NCBI GenBank assembly: GCA_038207425.1
Contig: JBBQZU010000019.1
Span: 1-64,000, forward strand
Direction: 5' to 3'
DNA: 64,000 nucleotides
Origin: JBBQZU01 sp038207425
Lineage (GTDB): Bacteria; Bacteroidota; Bacteroidia; Flavobacteriales_D; Cryomorphaceae
Within the stretch, counting starts at the first letter, position 1. The number at the start of each line of letters is the position of its first letter. Under the pieces are notes generated by a model that did no database searches, had not been told where the DNA came from, and saw nothing but the letters and a program-made list of their open reading frames with translations. A program made the translations under genes and the position numbers. Shown piece by piece: positions 32,712 to 41,036 of this stretch.

Positions 32712-34096
32712 CACTTATAAAATCAATTTCCGGAATAAGAGGTACTATCGGCGGGCACGCCGGACATAATCTCACCCCAACCGATATTGTTAGGTTTTCA
32801 TCAGCTTACGCGAAAATGGTAAGAAAGGCGCATCCTCTAGGCCAACTGAGAGTTGTGATAGGGCGCGACGCCCGCGAGAGTGGGGCAATGGTTTCTTCAT
32901 TGGTAGCGGCTACGCTCAATGGTATGGGCACAGATGTGATAGACCTTGGCCTTAGCACTACACCAACCGTAGAACTTGCCGTGCCCGGCGAAGGTGCACA
33001 TGGGGGCATCATCATTACCGCAAGCCACAATCCCGCTGAATGGAACGCCCTGAAGCTACTCAACCATAAAGGTGAGTTTATCTCAGCCGCTGAAGGTGCC
33101 GAACTGCTCGCCATCGCCGAAGGTGATGATGTACAATATGCACCGGTTCAGGAATTAGGTACTACTTCGCAAAACAATAAATGGCTCCAAAAGCATATTG
33201 ATTTGGTTTGCAATTATCCATTGGTAGACCGCAAAGCTATTGAAGCTGCCAACCTCCACATAGCCGTTGATGCCGTAAACTCAACGGGTGGCATTTTTGT
33301 GCCGGCTCTTCTCGAAGCCCTGGGCGTAAAGCGTATTGAGCAGTTGTATTGCGAGCCTACCGGCAAATTTCCGCATAACCCCGAGCCACTCCCCGAGCAC
33401 CTCGACGACCTTTCAAATCTTGTTCGCACAAAAGGTTGCCACCTCGGTATCACTGTTGATCCTGATGTGGACAGGCTCGCATTTGTATGCGAAGACGGTA
33501 GCATGTTTGGCGAAGAGTATACCCTCGTGGCCGTAGCCGACTACTACCTTTCGCGAAAGCCTGGCAATACAGTTTCAAACCTATCGAGCACACGCGCTCT
33601 TCGCGATGTAACACTTGCCCGTGGCGGGACATACAACGCTGCAGCCGTGGGTGAAGTGAATGTTGTGGACAAGATGAAGGCCACTCATGCTGTAATAGGC
33701 GGTGAAGGCAATGGTGGAGTAATTGTGCCTGACTTTCACTACGGCAGAGATGCGCTTATCGGTATAGGTCTTTTTATCTCGCATCTGGCTCGCACCGGTA
33801 TGAGTATGACCGCCCTTCGCAACTCTTACCCCGCATATTTCATATCAAAGAATAAGATTACCCTAACACCTGATCTTGATGTCGATGCCCTGCTCGAAGC
33901 TGTTGCTCACAATCACCGCAATGATGAAGTAAACCTGATCGACGGCGTTAAGATTGACTTCCCGCAAGGATGGGTACACTTGCGCAAGAGCAATACAGAG
34001 CCAATCATCAGAATATACGCTGAAGGCAGCTCTCAGGAATTGGCCAATGACTTGGCTCAATCTATTATGGACGAAATAAAGATGGCGATTTCTTAA
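32708..34096 (+). CDS. glmM: Phosphoglucosamine mutase-type phosphohexomutase
   Basis: The 462-residue alpha-D-phosphohexomutase converts glucosamine-6-phosphate to glucosamine-1-phosphate for peptidoglycan. All four functional loops are visible: phosphoserine loop TASHNPAEWNAL (Ser near 105), metal loop DPDVDRLAFV, sugar loop GGEGNGGVIVP, and phosphate loop RKSNTEPIIRIYAEG. The N-terminus LIKSISGIRGTIGG matches family members, and only a TTG at 32708 can start it. The nearest ATG (32697) is out of frame by one base and ends after four codons. Specificity for glucosamine rather than other hexoses is inferred. The next gene begins 24 nt after the stop. Confidence 0.92.
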   Translation: MTLIKSISGIRGTIGGHAGHNLTPTDIVRFSSAYAKMVRKAHPLGQLRVVIGRDARESGAMVSSLVAATLNGMGTDVIDLGLSTTPTVELAVPGEGAHGGIIITASHNPAEWNALKLLNHKGEFISAAEGAELLAIAEGDDVQYAPVQELGTTSQNNKWLQKHIDLVCNYPLVDRKAIEAANLHIAVDAVNSTGGIFVPALLEALGVKRIEQLYCEPTGKFPHNPEPLPEHLDDLSNLVRTKGCHLGITVDPDVDRLAFVCEDGSMFGEEYTLVAVADYYLSRKPGNTVSNLSSTRALRDVTLARGGTYNAAAVGEVNVVDKMKATHAVIGGEGNGGVIVPDFHYGRDALIGIGLFISHLARTGMSMTALRNSYPAYFISKNKITLTPDLDVDALLEAVAHNHRNDEVNLIDGVKIDFPQGWVHLRKSNTEPIIRIYAEGSSQELANDLAQSIMDEIKMAIS

Positions 34097-34101
34097 CTTT
34101 G
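34094..34101 (+). promoter_or_regulatory. TAnnTTTG box before the cysteine desulfurase gene
   Basis: TAACTTTG begins with the stop codon of glmM and lies 19 nt before the ATG at 34121. It could give the desulfurase gene its own transcript in addition to read-through. Confidence 0.45.
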
Positions 34102-34120
34102 CCGCACCGACTCCATTGAA

Positions 34121-35269
34121 ATGAAAGTTTATCTCGACAATGCTGCAACTACTCCGGTAGCACCCGAAGTGGTTGATGTGATGATTCCTTTTTTGCGCAA
34201 TTCCTTTGGCAATCCATCAAGCACCCATCATTACGGCCGCACGGTAAAGTCGGCTGTAGAGATGGCCCGCAAATCTATAGCCCGCCTGCTCAATTGCTCT
34301 CCAATGGAGATTTGCTTCACGTCGGGCGGCACAGAAGCTGATAACACAGCAATACACGGTGCCATAAGCCAACTTGGTGTGCGACACGTGGTATCATCAC
34401 CTATAGAACACCACGCAGTATTGCACACCTTGGAAAGGTACGCTGAGCAGGGTTTGATAAGACTTAGCTTTGCAAATCTTGATGCCAAAGGCCATGTGGA
34501 TACCGCTCACCTGCGCACCCTCCTCGAAAATGCTGATGAGAAAACCCTCGTTTCGCTGATGCACGCCAACAATGAAGTGGGTACGATGATCGATATAGAT
34601 GAAATTTCAAGTATTTGCCGTGAGTACAATGCACTATTCCTCTCCGATACCGTGCAGACCATGGGGCACTATTCACTTGACCTTGCCAAAACCAAGGTGC
34701 ACTTTGTAGTAGGCGCAGCGCACAAATTTCATGGGCCTAAGGGCGTGGGTTTCCTCTATATAAACAAAGAAGTTCACATAGACGCACTGATCCATGGAGG
34801 AGCACAAGAGCGAAATTTGAGAGCAGGTACCGAAAATATTTATGGCATTATCGGCATGGCCAAAGCATTGGAGTTGGCTTATGAACACATTGATGAGCAC
34901 AGAGTCTATGTACAAGGTCTCAAAGACTATATGAAGCAAGAGCTGATGAAGCATATAGATGGAGTGGAAGTAAATGGCTGTGAGCACCGAAGCCTGTATA
35001 CCGTCCTTAATGTGAAGCTGCCTGAGACTGAAAAAGCTGCGATGCTCCTTTTTTTGTTGGATATTGATGGTATTGCTGCTTCTGGCGGCAGCGCATGTTC
35101 ATCAGGCAGCAATCAAGGCAGCCACGTGCTCAGGGGTATCGGCGTGGACCAGTCGCGGCCGAGTATTCGTTTTTCATTCAGCAGGTACAGCACACGCGAA
35201 GAGATTGACTATGTGGTAAGCCGGCTTAAGCACCACCTGGAACCCGCTGCTGTATTGACCACCCGTTGA
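34121..35269 (+). CDS. Cysteine desulfurase (NifS/IscS family)
   Basis: The 382-residue PLP enzyme takes sulfur from cysteine for Fe-S clusters and thiolated tRNA. PLP is bound by Lys202 in GAAHKFHGPKG. The sulfur-carrying Cys326 sits in GGSACSSGS. The N-terminus YLDNAATTPVAPEV and the TSGGTEADN motif are classic. Length and features match IscS/NifS class I. No iscU or other Fe-S assembly gene is adjacent, so it may supply sulfur for several pathways. It follows glmM by 24 nt. A promoter box overlaps the glmM stop. Confidence 0.96.
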   Translation: MKVYLDNAATTPVAPEVVDVMIPFLRNSFGNPSSTHHYGRTVKSAVEMARKSIARLLNCSPMEICFTSGGTEADNTAIHGAISQLGVRHVVSSPIEHHAVLHTLERYAEQGLIRLSFANLDAKGHVDTAHLRTLLENADEKTLVSLMHANNEVGTMIDIDEISSICREYNALFLSDTVQTMGHYSLDLAKTKVHFVVGAAHKFHGPKGVGFLYINKEVHIDALIHGGAQERNLRAGTENIYGIIGMAKALELAYEHIDEHRVYVQGLKDYMKQELMKHIDGVEVNGCEHRSLYTVLNVKLPETEKAAMLLFLLDIDGIAASGGSACSSGSNQGSHVLRGIGVDQSRPSIRFSFSRYSTREEIDYVVSRLKHHLEPAAVLTTR

Positions 35270-35313
35270 TCAATTGAATTAGGCATTGCATCCATTTGAG
35301 ATTGATGAGCCCG

Positions 35314-35344
35314 TTTGAGTACTCAGTGGCTTGACGTACCTTTG
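35314..35344 (+). promoter_or_regulatory. Promoter for the DCC-family gene
   Basis: TTTG (35314-35317), 19 nt, then TACCTTTG (35337-35344), an excellent -33/-7 pair. The ATG starts 5 nt later, so the mRNA should be leaderless or nearly so. Confidence 0.7.
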
Positions 35345-35349
35345 CACCA

Positions 35350-35775
35350 ATGAACCGCAGGCTTCAATCTATTCCCGAAGAAAAAATTATTGTGCTGTTT
35401 GACGGGTACTGCAACCTCTGCAATGGCGCTGTGCAATTTATTATTAAACGCGACCCTAAAGAAACGTTTCTCTTTGCAGCGCTCTCCTGGCCAATAGGTG
35501 AAGAAGCTAAAAGTACCAGTCCCGAACTTACAAGTGTTGACAGTATACTGGTATATCGCAACGGAAAGCTGCATGCGCACAGCAGCGCCGCACTGATTAT
35601 TGCCGGTAAGCTAAATGGTTTGTGGCCTTTATGCGGAGTGTTTTATATCGTGCCCCGATTCATTCGAGATGCGGTGTACCGCTGGGTGGCGCGAAACAGG
35701 TACTCCTGGTTTGGAAAGAAGAATACATGTATGATTCCCGACCGCGACCTGAGCTACAAGTTTCTTGCAGATTAG
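35350..35775 (+). CDS. DCC-family thiol-disulfide oxidoreductase-like protein (DUF393)
   Basis: The 141-residue protein has the family motif FDGYCNLCNGAVQFII, with Cys21 and Cys24 in a thioredoxin-like C-x-x-C. The DUF393 family was named DCC after the start of this motif (Asp-x-x-Cys-x-x-Cys). C-terminal Y-R-W-V-A-R-N-R-Y-x-W-F-G-K is also typical. It is predicted to be a small redox protein, but its substrate is unknown. It has no membrane segment or signal peptide and has its own promoter. Confidence 0.94.
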   Translation: MNRRLQSIPEEKIIVLFDGYCNLCNGAVQFIIKRDPKETFLFAALSWPIGEEAKSTSPELTSVDSILVYRNGKLHAHSSAALIIAGKLNGLWPLCGVFYIVPRFIRDAVYRWVARNRYSWFGKKNTCMIPDRDLSYKFLAD

Positions 35776-35802
35776 TTTTTCGTGGCCTTTCGGCAAATGA
35801 AT

Positions 35803-36753
35803 TTACGCTTTCAGGCGGGGCAATAGTTTATGTATTTCAGTGGTTTCGGCAGCGAGCCTTTCGGCAAATGTCTTTGCGGTAGCGCTTTCAGGATGCATGA
35901 TGCGGTGCTGCTGCATTTCTCGCCAACGCTGCACGCGATCCATTAATTTCTGAGATTGGGGCGAAATGAATGCCGAAGCAAATCGCTCCTGAACCATACC
36001 CAAACCGGCTTCGTTGAGGTGAATCAAATCGTCATGCCGGTAAAAACGATAGTCGCGAAACTCATCCATTACCAATTCATATACAGGAATATAATTGCAC
36101 TGGGAAAAATCTGTGCAGAGCATTTCGCAAAGCCTTATGAGCCGCGATTTGGAACGTTGGTTTTCAATAGCGCCGTGCCTTAGATGTCGTACCGGCGAAA
36201 CAGTGAGATACACCTGAATGGCAGTATTGGCTTCAAATAATACCGTTAATGCATCCGAAAAAGAAGCATACATTTCGGCTTCGCTTAAAAATCGCTGTCT
36301 GAAATACTTGCCGGGCAATTTATGGCAATTATTTACTACAGCTCCATTGTCCATGCGCTCAAAGGCTATTGCAGTGCCGAAGGTTAAAAATACTGCATTT
36401 GCGTTGAGCAAGCTGCTGCGCATTTCCTTTATCGCTATGTTTAGCATCTGTTCTGCAGCGCCTTGCTCATTTGCCGAAAGGCTGCTGTGAAAATCATAAT
36501 GAACTACACCTACGGGTGTGTGTACATATCCGCTGGCATCAGTTGTACCTGATTTGAGCGCTAATGCAAGGTGGACTGCCATCGATATGGGATTGTAAGC
36601 GATGCCCGCAGGATTTACTCCGGCATCAAACCCGGAATGCACCAGCCAATCGCCAATGCGCTCGGCAAAGCAACTGCCCGCAAACAGAAGCTTATCCTGA
36701 TGGCTAAGCTTCTGTTCGGGTGCTGAAAATGCTACGGGGGTGGCGAGTTTCAC
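35803..36753 (-). CDS. GSCFA-domain protein
   Basis: The 316-residue protein has the motif that names the family, FAGSCFAERIGDWL, near residues 24-37. A second block contains NPAGIAYNPISMAVHL, then VFLTFGTAIAFER and YLTVSPVRHLRHG near 200. Later comes HLNEAGLGMVQERF. The layout (G-S-C near the start, H at a conserved V-R-H motif and D-x-x-H-L-N near the C-terminus) resembles SGNH hydrolases, so an esterase or transferase role on glycans or lipids is possible. There is no signal peptide. The 112-residue gene lies upstream with a 22 nt gap. Confidence 0.9.
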   Translation of the reverse strand: MKLATPVAFSAPEQKLSHQDKLLFAGSCFAERIGDWLVHSGFDAGVNPAGIAYNPISMAVHLALALKSGTTDASGYVHTPVGVVHYDFHSSLSANEQGAAEQMLNIAIKEMRSSLLNANAVFLTFGTAIAFERMDNGAVVNNCHKLPGKYFRQRFLSEAEMYASFSDALTVLFEANTAIQVYLTVSPVRHLRHGAIENQRSKSRLIRLCEMLCTDFSQCNYIPVYELVMDEFRDYRFYRHDDLIHLNEAGLGMVQERFASAFISPQSQKLMDRVQRWREMQQHRIMHPESATAKTFAERLAAETTEIHKLLPRLKA

Positions 36754-36775
36754 GCCCTAAAGATCGCAATTTTAC

Positions 36776-37114
36776 TTAGCTCTCTCTGTCTACATACCTG
36801 AAAGTAAATCTGGCATAATGAATACCGATTGCTTTCAGATCATTGGTGTTTAGTTTTTCAAGTTGTTCGCGAACGTAATTGGCAAGATCGCTGTGCGAGG
36901 CGTTCATATCAAGTACTTTCACAAATCCTTCATTGGTCACTTCATATTTTACCATAACAGTGCCCTGTAATTTCGACTTTTTCGCGAACCCGGGGTAGTA
37001 AACGCTCTTGCGGATTGCCTTATGGAGCGTGGCATAATCAGGAGTGCCCGAGTATGCAAATAGATTGCCTGCCATAGTAAGGACTGTGGTCAGGATAAGA
37101 ATGGTCTGTTTCAA
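36776..37114 (-). CDS. Small secreted TonB C-terminal-like protein
   Basis: The 112-residue protein has a signal peptide (ILILTTVLTMAGNLFA). The mature part reads as a TonB C-terminal-type fold: ATLHKAIRKSVYYPGFAKKS, then LQGTVMVKYEVTNEGFVKVL and a C-terminal FTFRYV strand. Without a membrane anchor it cannot work as a full TonB. Free-standing versions like this are frequent in Bacteroidota and their role is not settled. It may be co-transcribed with the GSCFA gene downstream. Confidence 0.72.
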   Translation of the reverse strand: MKQTILILTTVLTMAGNLFAYSGTPDYATLHKAIRKSVYYPGFAKKSKLQGTVMVKYEVTNEGFVKVLDMNASHSDLANYVREQLEKLNTNDLKAIGIHYARFTFRYVDRES

Positions 37115-37263
37115 TGTTTAGCTTGTTTAATGTTTCGGTACAAAGGTCAGTATACACATCACTAAGCTGTGTATTGAAACAATTAAGAAATGTATCAATA
37201 TTGGTTATCAAATTGTTAGGAATGTTAATGGTGTACCGATTACAAGAACCGATGATATTAATA

Positions 37264-37271
37264 TAAATTTG
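37264..37271 (+). promoter_or_regulatory. TAnnTTTG promoter box for the ABC transporter operon
   Basis: TAAATTTG lies 9 nt before the ATG at 37281. No -33 TTG at the usual spacing was found. Confidence 0.5.
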
Positions 37272-37280
37272 GGCTGAACT

Positions 37281-37943
37281 ATGAGTATTACTAACGCATT
37301 TACAGAAGAGGCGCCAGTGCTGCGCACAAGTCAGTTGGAGTATTCGTACGGTGTATCCGATAGGCTTCGGTTTCCAGACATCACTTGCCGAAGTGGCCAG
37401 CACCTGCTCATTTCAGGAAACTCAGGAGTGGGAAAAACAACACTCCTTCATTTGATAGGCGGCTTGCTTCGCGTGCAGCAAGGTAAAGTTGAAGTAGGAG
37501 GGCAGTCCTTGTCTGAACTGGGTAATAATACACTGGATCTTTTCAGGGGCAGGTATATAGGGTTGGTATTTCAACAGGCCCGCTTTATAGCTTCGCTTAC
37601 AGTGCTTGAGAATGTGCTTGCAGCGCAGTATTTCGGCTGCGGCAAGGGCAATAAATCTGGCGCTTTGAAGCTGCTTGACGAGTTGGGCATTGCACATAAA
37701 CACAATGAGCTCACCAATAAGCTAAGCGGAGGTGAGCGGCAAAGGCTTAGTATAGCAAGGGCTCTTGCATCGGGTGCATATCTTGTGCTTGCTGATGAGC
37801 CCACATCGAGCCTGGACGATACCAATGCTGATAATGTGTATGACCTGCTGGTGCGTGAAGCCAATACCAACGGTGCTACCCTTATCGTGGTAACGCATGA
37901 TGCCCGCCTGAAGAACCGATTTCAACACAGGGTAGAGCTATGA
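37281..37943 (+). CDS. ABC transporter ATP-binding protein (LolD/MacB-like)
   Basis: The 220-residue ATPase has Walker A GNSGVGKTT (residues 46-54), the Q-loop VFQQARF, the signature LSGGERQRLSIARAL (about 145), Walker B LVLADEPTSSLDD and the switch His in VVTHD. The LolD/MacB type fits the FtsX-like permease that overlaps it by four bases. Such pairs move lipoproteins, peptides or metal-related ligands, or act as mechanotransmitters. It is the first gene of a three-gene operon that ends in a DUF3299-like secreted protein. Confidence 0.95.
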   Translation: MSITNAFTEEAPVLRTSQLEYSYGVSDRLRFPDITCRSGQHLLISGNSGVGKTTLLHLIGGLLRVQQGKVEVGGQSLSELGNNTLDLFRGRYIGLVFQQARFIASLTVLENVLAAQYFGCGKGNKSGALKLLDELGIAHKHNELTNKLSGGERQRLSIARALASGAYLVLADEPTSSLDDTNADNVYDLLVREANTNGATLIVVTHDARLKNRFQHRVEL

Positions 37944-39127
37944 ATATATTCTATATCAGCTTCCGAAATATTTTCGCAAAGCCGCTTAGCGCGCTGCTTA
38001 CGCTGGTGATGCTCATAATGGGTGTGGGCCTAGTGAGTATGCTCATTTTGGTGGGTGAAGCCCTTGAAGACAATTTTAGAAAGAATATAAGAGGCATTGA
38101 TATGGTGGTAGGGGCCAAGGGTAGCCCGCTTCAGCTTATACTCTCAGCAGTATATCAGATTGATAGTCCTACGGGAAATATTTCCCGAAAGGAGGCAGCG
38201 CACTTGTCGCGAAATCCGATGGTAGAATCCGTAATTGAGCTTTCATTTGGCGACAGCTACAAGGGCTTTCGAATTGTAGGAACAAGCCTTCAGTATCCAG
38301 AACTGTATGAGATGAAGCTGGCCGCAGGTAATCTTTGGGAGAATGCCTTTGAAGCTACTCTGGGACATCAGGTAGCCACCGATAACAATCTACGGGTAGG
38401 CGATACTTTTTACAGCGCCCATGGCACCGATGCCAATGCCGAAGAACATGGCGACCATCCTTTCACGGTAGTGGGTGTTTTTGAGCCTTCAGGTTCCGTG
38501 ATCGACAGGCTTATACTCACTTCGCATGAAAGTATTTGGCTTGTGCATGAAGTAGCAGGAGATACTGCCGCTGTTGCAAACCGCGACATAACAGCTTTGC
38601 TTGTGAAGTTCAAAAATAAGATGGGAATCATAACGCTTCCGAGATTTGTAAATCAGCAAACTTCAATGCAAGCAGCTTTACCGGCAATAGAACTCAACAG
38701 ACTTTTCGGTTTGTTCGGGGTGGGTATCGCAACGCTGCGTGTCGTGGCAATTGCCATTATGCTGCTCGGGGCAATCAGTGTATTTGTGTCCATGATAAAT
38801 TCACTGCGTGAGCGGGCTTATGAGATGGCGCTTATTCGTTCCATGGGTGCTTCACGCTTTCAGGTTTTCTCCATGATTTTGCTCGAAGCGGTTATACTCG
38901 CCGTGGGTGGCGTGCTTGGCGGTTTGATACTGGCTCGCGGAGGTATTTGGGTTATGAATACGTATGCTTCCGCCGAATTTGGTATGGTGGTTGATATCTG
39001 GCAGATGCTTTCTGCAGAATGGCTTCTTGCTGCGGTTACAGTATTACTCTGTACATTTGCCGCTGCGTTGCCTGCTTTTAAAACCAGCAGAATGGACGTG
39101 TCAAAAGTACTTTCAAACTATGCTTAA
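37940..39127 (+). CDS. ABC transporter permease, FtsX/MacB-like
   Basis: The 395-residue permease has one N-terminal membrane segment (SALLTLVMLIMGVGLVSMLI, about 14-33), a large extracytoplasmic domain (about 45-270) and three C-terminal segments (LRVVAIAIMLLGAISVFVSM, ILLEAVILAVGGVLGGLIL and WLLAAVTVLLCTFAAALPAF). The SLRERAYEMALIRSMGAS motif after the second TM is the FtsX/MacB coupling helix. A His-rich loop (HGTDANAEEHGDHPF, near 160) could bind a metal. The ATG overlaps the ATPase stop by 4 nt, and the stop overlaps the next start by 8 nt. Confidence 0.93.
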   Translation: MNIFYISFRNIFAKPLSALLTLVMLIMGVGLVSMLILVGEALEDNFRKNIRGIDMVVGAKGSPLQLILSAVYQIDSPTGNISRKEAAHLSRNPMVESVIELSFGDSYKGFRIVGTSLQYPELYEMKLAAGNLWENAFEATLGHQVATDNNLRVGDTFYSAHGTDANAEEHGDHPFTVVGVFEPSGSVIDRLILTSHESIWLVHEVAGDTAAVANRDITALLVKFKNKMGIITLPRFVNQQTSMQAALPAIELNRLFGLFGVGIATLRVVAIAIMLLGAISVFVSMINSLRERAYEMALIRSMGASRFQVFSMILLEAVILAVGGVLGGLILARGGIWVMNTYASAEFGMVVDIWQMLSAEWLLAAVTVLLCTFAAALPAFKTSRMDVSKVLSNYA

Positions 39128-39554
39128 ATATATCGCAATTTGTATGTTGGTTGCCACCGGCTCTGTAGCACAGGCGCAGGAAGAGGTGAACTGGGCCGTA
39201 TTGATGGATATTACCTTCAAGGATATCTATATCGAAAAGGAAGATGTGTATGTATATTATCCTCTCTTTGGCGAAAAGCAGCGGAAGTATGATCTGAAAA
39301 AAATATCAGTTACCGGATACATCATACCTATTGATGTTAATGCCAATACCTATGTGCTTTCAGCATATCCGTTCAGTTCTTGCTTTTTTTGCGGAAACGC
39401 AGGGCCTGAGTCGGTGATGGCGATATATTTTAAGGGCAAGAACCGCACCTTTAAAACTGATGAACGGCTCACGCTTGTGGGCACTCTCCGGCTCAACGAT
39501 ACAGATATTGACGAGCTTGTGTATGTGCTCGAAGATGCTGAAGTGCGCAATTAA
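39120..39554 (+). CDS. Secreted DUF3299-like protein of the ABC operon
   Basis: The 144-residue protein has a signal peptide (LKYIAICMLVATGSVAQAQ). The mature part contains ISVTGYIIPIDVNANTYVLS, YPFSSCFFCGNAGPESVMAI and LVGTLRLNDTD. The order 'GYIIPID', then 'P-x-x-x-C-x-x-C', then a G-x-L-R-L strand resembles DUF3299 proteins. In other bacteria these lie next to an ABC ATPase and FtsX-like permease, including some zinc-regulated operons. Here the Cys pair (CFFC) and the His-rich loop of the permease suggest a role with metals or thiols, but this is inference. The start ATG overlaps the permease stop by 8 nt, and the frame is open further upstream only in the permease gene. Confidence 0.75.
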   Translation: MLKYIAICMLVATGSVAQAQEEVNWAVLMDITFKDIYIEKEDVYVYYPLFGEKQRKYDLKKISVTGYIIPIDVNANTYVLSAYPFSSCFFCGNAGPESVMAIYFKGKNRTFKTDERLTLVGTLRLNDTDIDELVYVLEDAEVRN

Positions 39555-40972
39555 GCGAAAAAGCTGTTTGCAAACCATACCCAGCTCAATATCAACAAAG
39601 GCCCAAGCAACCCAATTAATATTCCGGTAACTCTAAAATCTTTTTGCTCCAGCAAACCAGTGGCGTACGCAAGTGCGTTGGGTGGTGTTGAAACAGGCAG
39701 AAACAGTGCAGTGCTAGCCGAAAGGCCAATGGCTACCGCTGCGACTTCCGCATTTTTAGGAAGCAAAATAATGGCAAGAGGTACAATAATAGTACTCGCA
39801 GCAGTATTGCTCATTACGTTGCTCATAAGCATGGTAGCATAGCAAATAACTATGATCATAGGAATTGACGGTATGTCGAATTGCTTCAATTTGCTTACGA
39901 ATATTTCAGCTAAACCCGTATCCTGAAGGGCCAGCCCAAGCGCGAGTCCGCCTGAAACAAGCATTAGGGTATCCCACGGCATTTTTTGCAGATCAAGCGC
40001 GCTCAGCACTCCCGAAACCGTAAGAAAAACCAAGGGTATGGCGGCAATCACTGCAACCGGTATATGGTGGAAGGGAGTAGTAATCCACATCAATACGGTT
40101 AGGAGCATCGTGAAAATGGTAATTCGGCGTGAGCCTTTATCAACCTGCTCCTTGCTACTGTCTCGACCTAGCGATGAGGTCACTTCAATATTTGGCACCT
40201 TGGCCGGAAATTTATAAACTAAAACCCTCCACAAAACGAAGGCAAGCAGCAACCCAGGAACAAGACCATAGATCATCCACAAGGCAAAGCCCACATCGCC
40301 ACCGGTAGCATTAAGGGCACCCACTGCAATGGCATTTGTGGGGCTGCCTATGATCGTTCCCATTCCGCCCAGCGCGGCTGCCGAAGGTATTCCCAGCAGC
40401 ATTGAATGTGTAAAAGGTTCGTCCTTGCCAAGAGAATTACAAAGAGGAACAATTGCGGCAAGTACCATAGCCGTTGTTGCAGTATTGCTCATCAGCATAG
40501 AACCTATAAATGTGAGCAACATGAGCCCCAGAAGAACATGTGAAGGTTTTGATCCAAGTTTGGATAGTACCCACTTTAGAATTGATTTATCGAGCTGGCA
40601 TTTTTTAAGACTTTCAGCAATAAAAAACCCCCCTAATAATAGCCAGATTACGGGGCTCGACCAGGTGTTTACGTATTGGCTCACGTCCATCGGCACCGAA
40701 TGGAAAAAGCGGCCACTCAGGAAATATACCAGATAAACAAGAATCAGAATCCCTACAGCGAAAGGTGGGATGGCTTCGGTAAACCATAGGCCCACCGCGA
40801 AGAACAGCAGGAAAAGTACGTATATCTGATTGTTGTTGAGCTCATCGGTGGGTAGAATCCATACAAGCCCAATGCTTACCAGCAACACAATGGTAAATGT
40901 GCTCAACCGTGTAAAGAAGGGAAAGAATACCTTTCCCAGCAACATCTGTGCGTACCTTCTCGAATCGGCCAT
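39551..40972 (-). CDS. SLC13-family sodium/anion symporter
   Basis: The 473-residue membrane protein has about 11 hydrophobic segments. Two inverted-repeat motifs define the divalent anion:sodium symporter (DASS) family: MLMSNTATTAMVLAAIVPL near residue 160 and VMSNTAASTIIVPLAIILL near 400, both with the SNT sequence that binds Na+ and substrate. The usual substrates are succinate, malate, citrate or sulfate. None is predictable here. The start ATG 40972 follows a short polar N-terminus. It converges with the DUF3299-like gene and overlaps it by 4 nt at the stops. Confidence 0.94.
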   Translation of the reverse strand: MADSRRYAQMLLGKVFFPFFTRLSTFTIVLLVSIGLVWILPTDELNNNQIYVLFLLFFAVGLWFTEAIPPFAVGILILVYLVYFLSGRFFHSVPMDVSQYVNTWSSPVIWLLLGGFFIAESLKKCQLDKSILKWVLSKLGSKPSHVLLGLMLLTFIGSMLMSNTATTAMVLAAIVPLCNSLGKDEPFTHSMLLGIPSAAALGGMGTIIGSPTNAIAVGALNATGGDVGFALWMIYGLVPGLLLAFVLWRVLVYKFPAKVPNIEVTSSLGRDSSKEQVDKGSRRITIFTMLLTVLMWITTPFHHIPVAVIAAIPLVFLTVSGVLSALDLQKMPWDTLMLVSGGLALGLALQDTGLAEIFVSKLKQFDIPSIPMIIVICYATMLMSNVMSNTAASTIIVPLAIILLPKNAEVAAVAIGLSASTALFLPVSTPPNALAYATGLLEQKDFRVTGILIGLLGPLLILSWVWFANSFFA

Positions 40973-41024
40973 TTACAGATACAGAATTTTAAGATCGGCT
41001 GTAAATGTAATTATTAAACTCAGG

Positions 41025-41032
41025 CAAAAATA
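41025..41032 (-). promoter_or_regulatory. Possible TAnnTTTG box for the SLC13 gene
   Basis: The minus strand reads TATTTTTG, 52 nt before the start codon and just after the stop of the upstream gene. It is a full match, but such a short AT-rich word can occur by chance. Confidence 0.35.
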
Positions 41033-41036
41033 TGGG

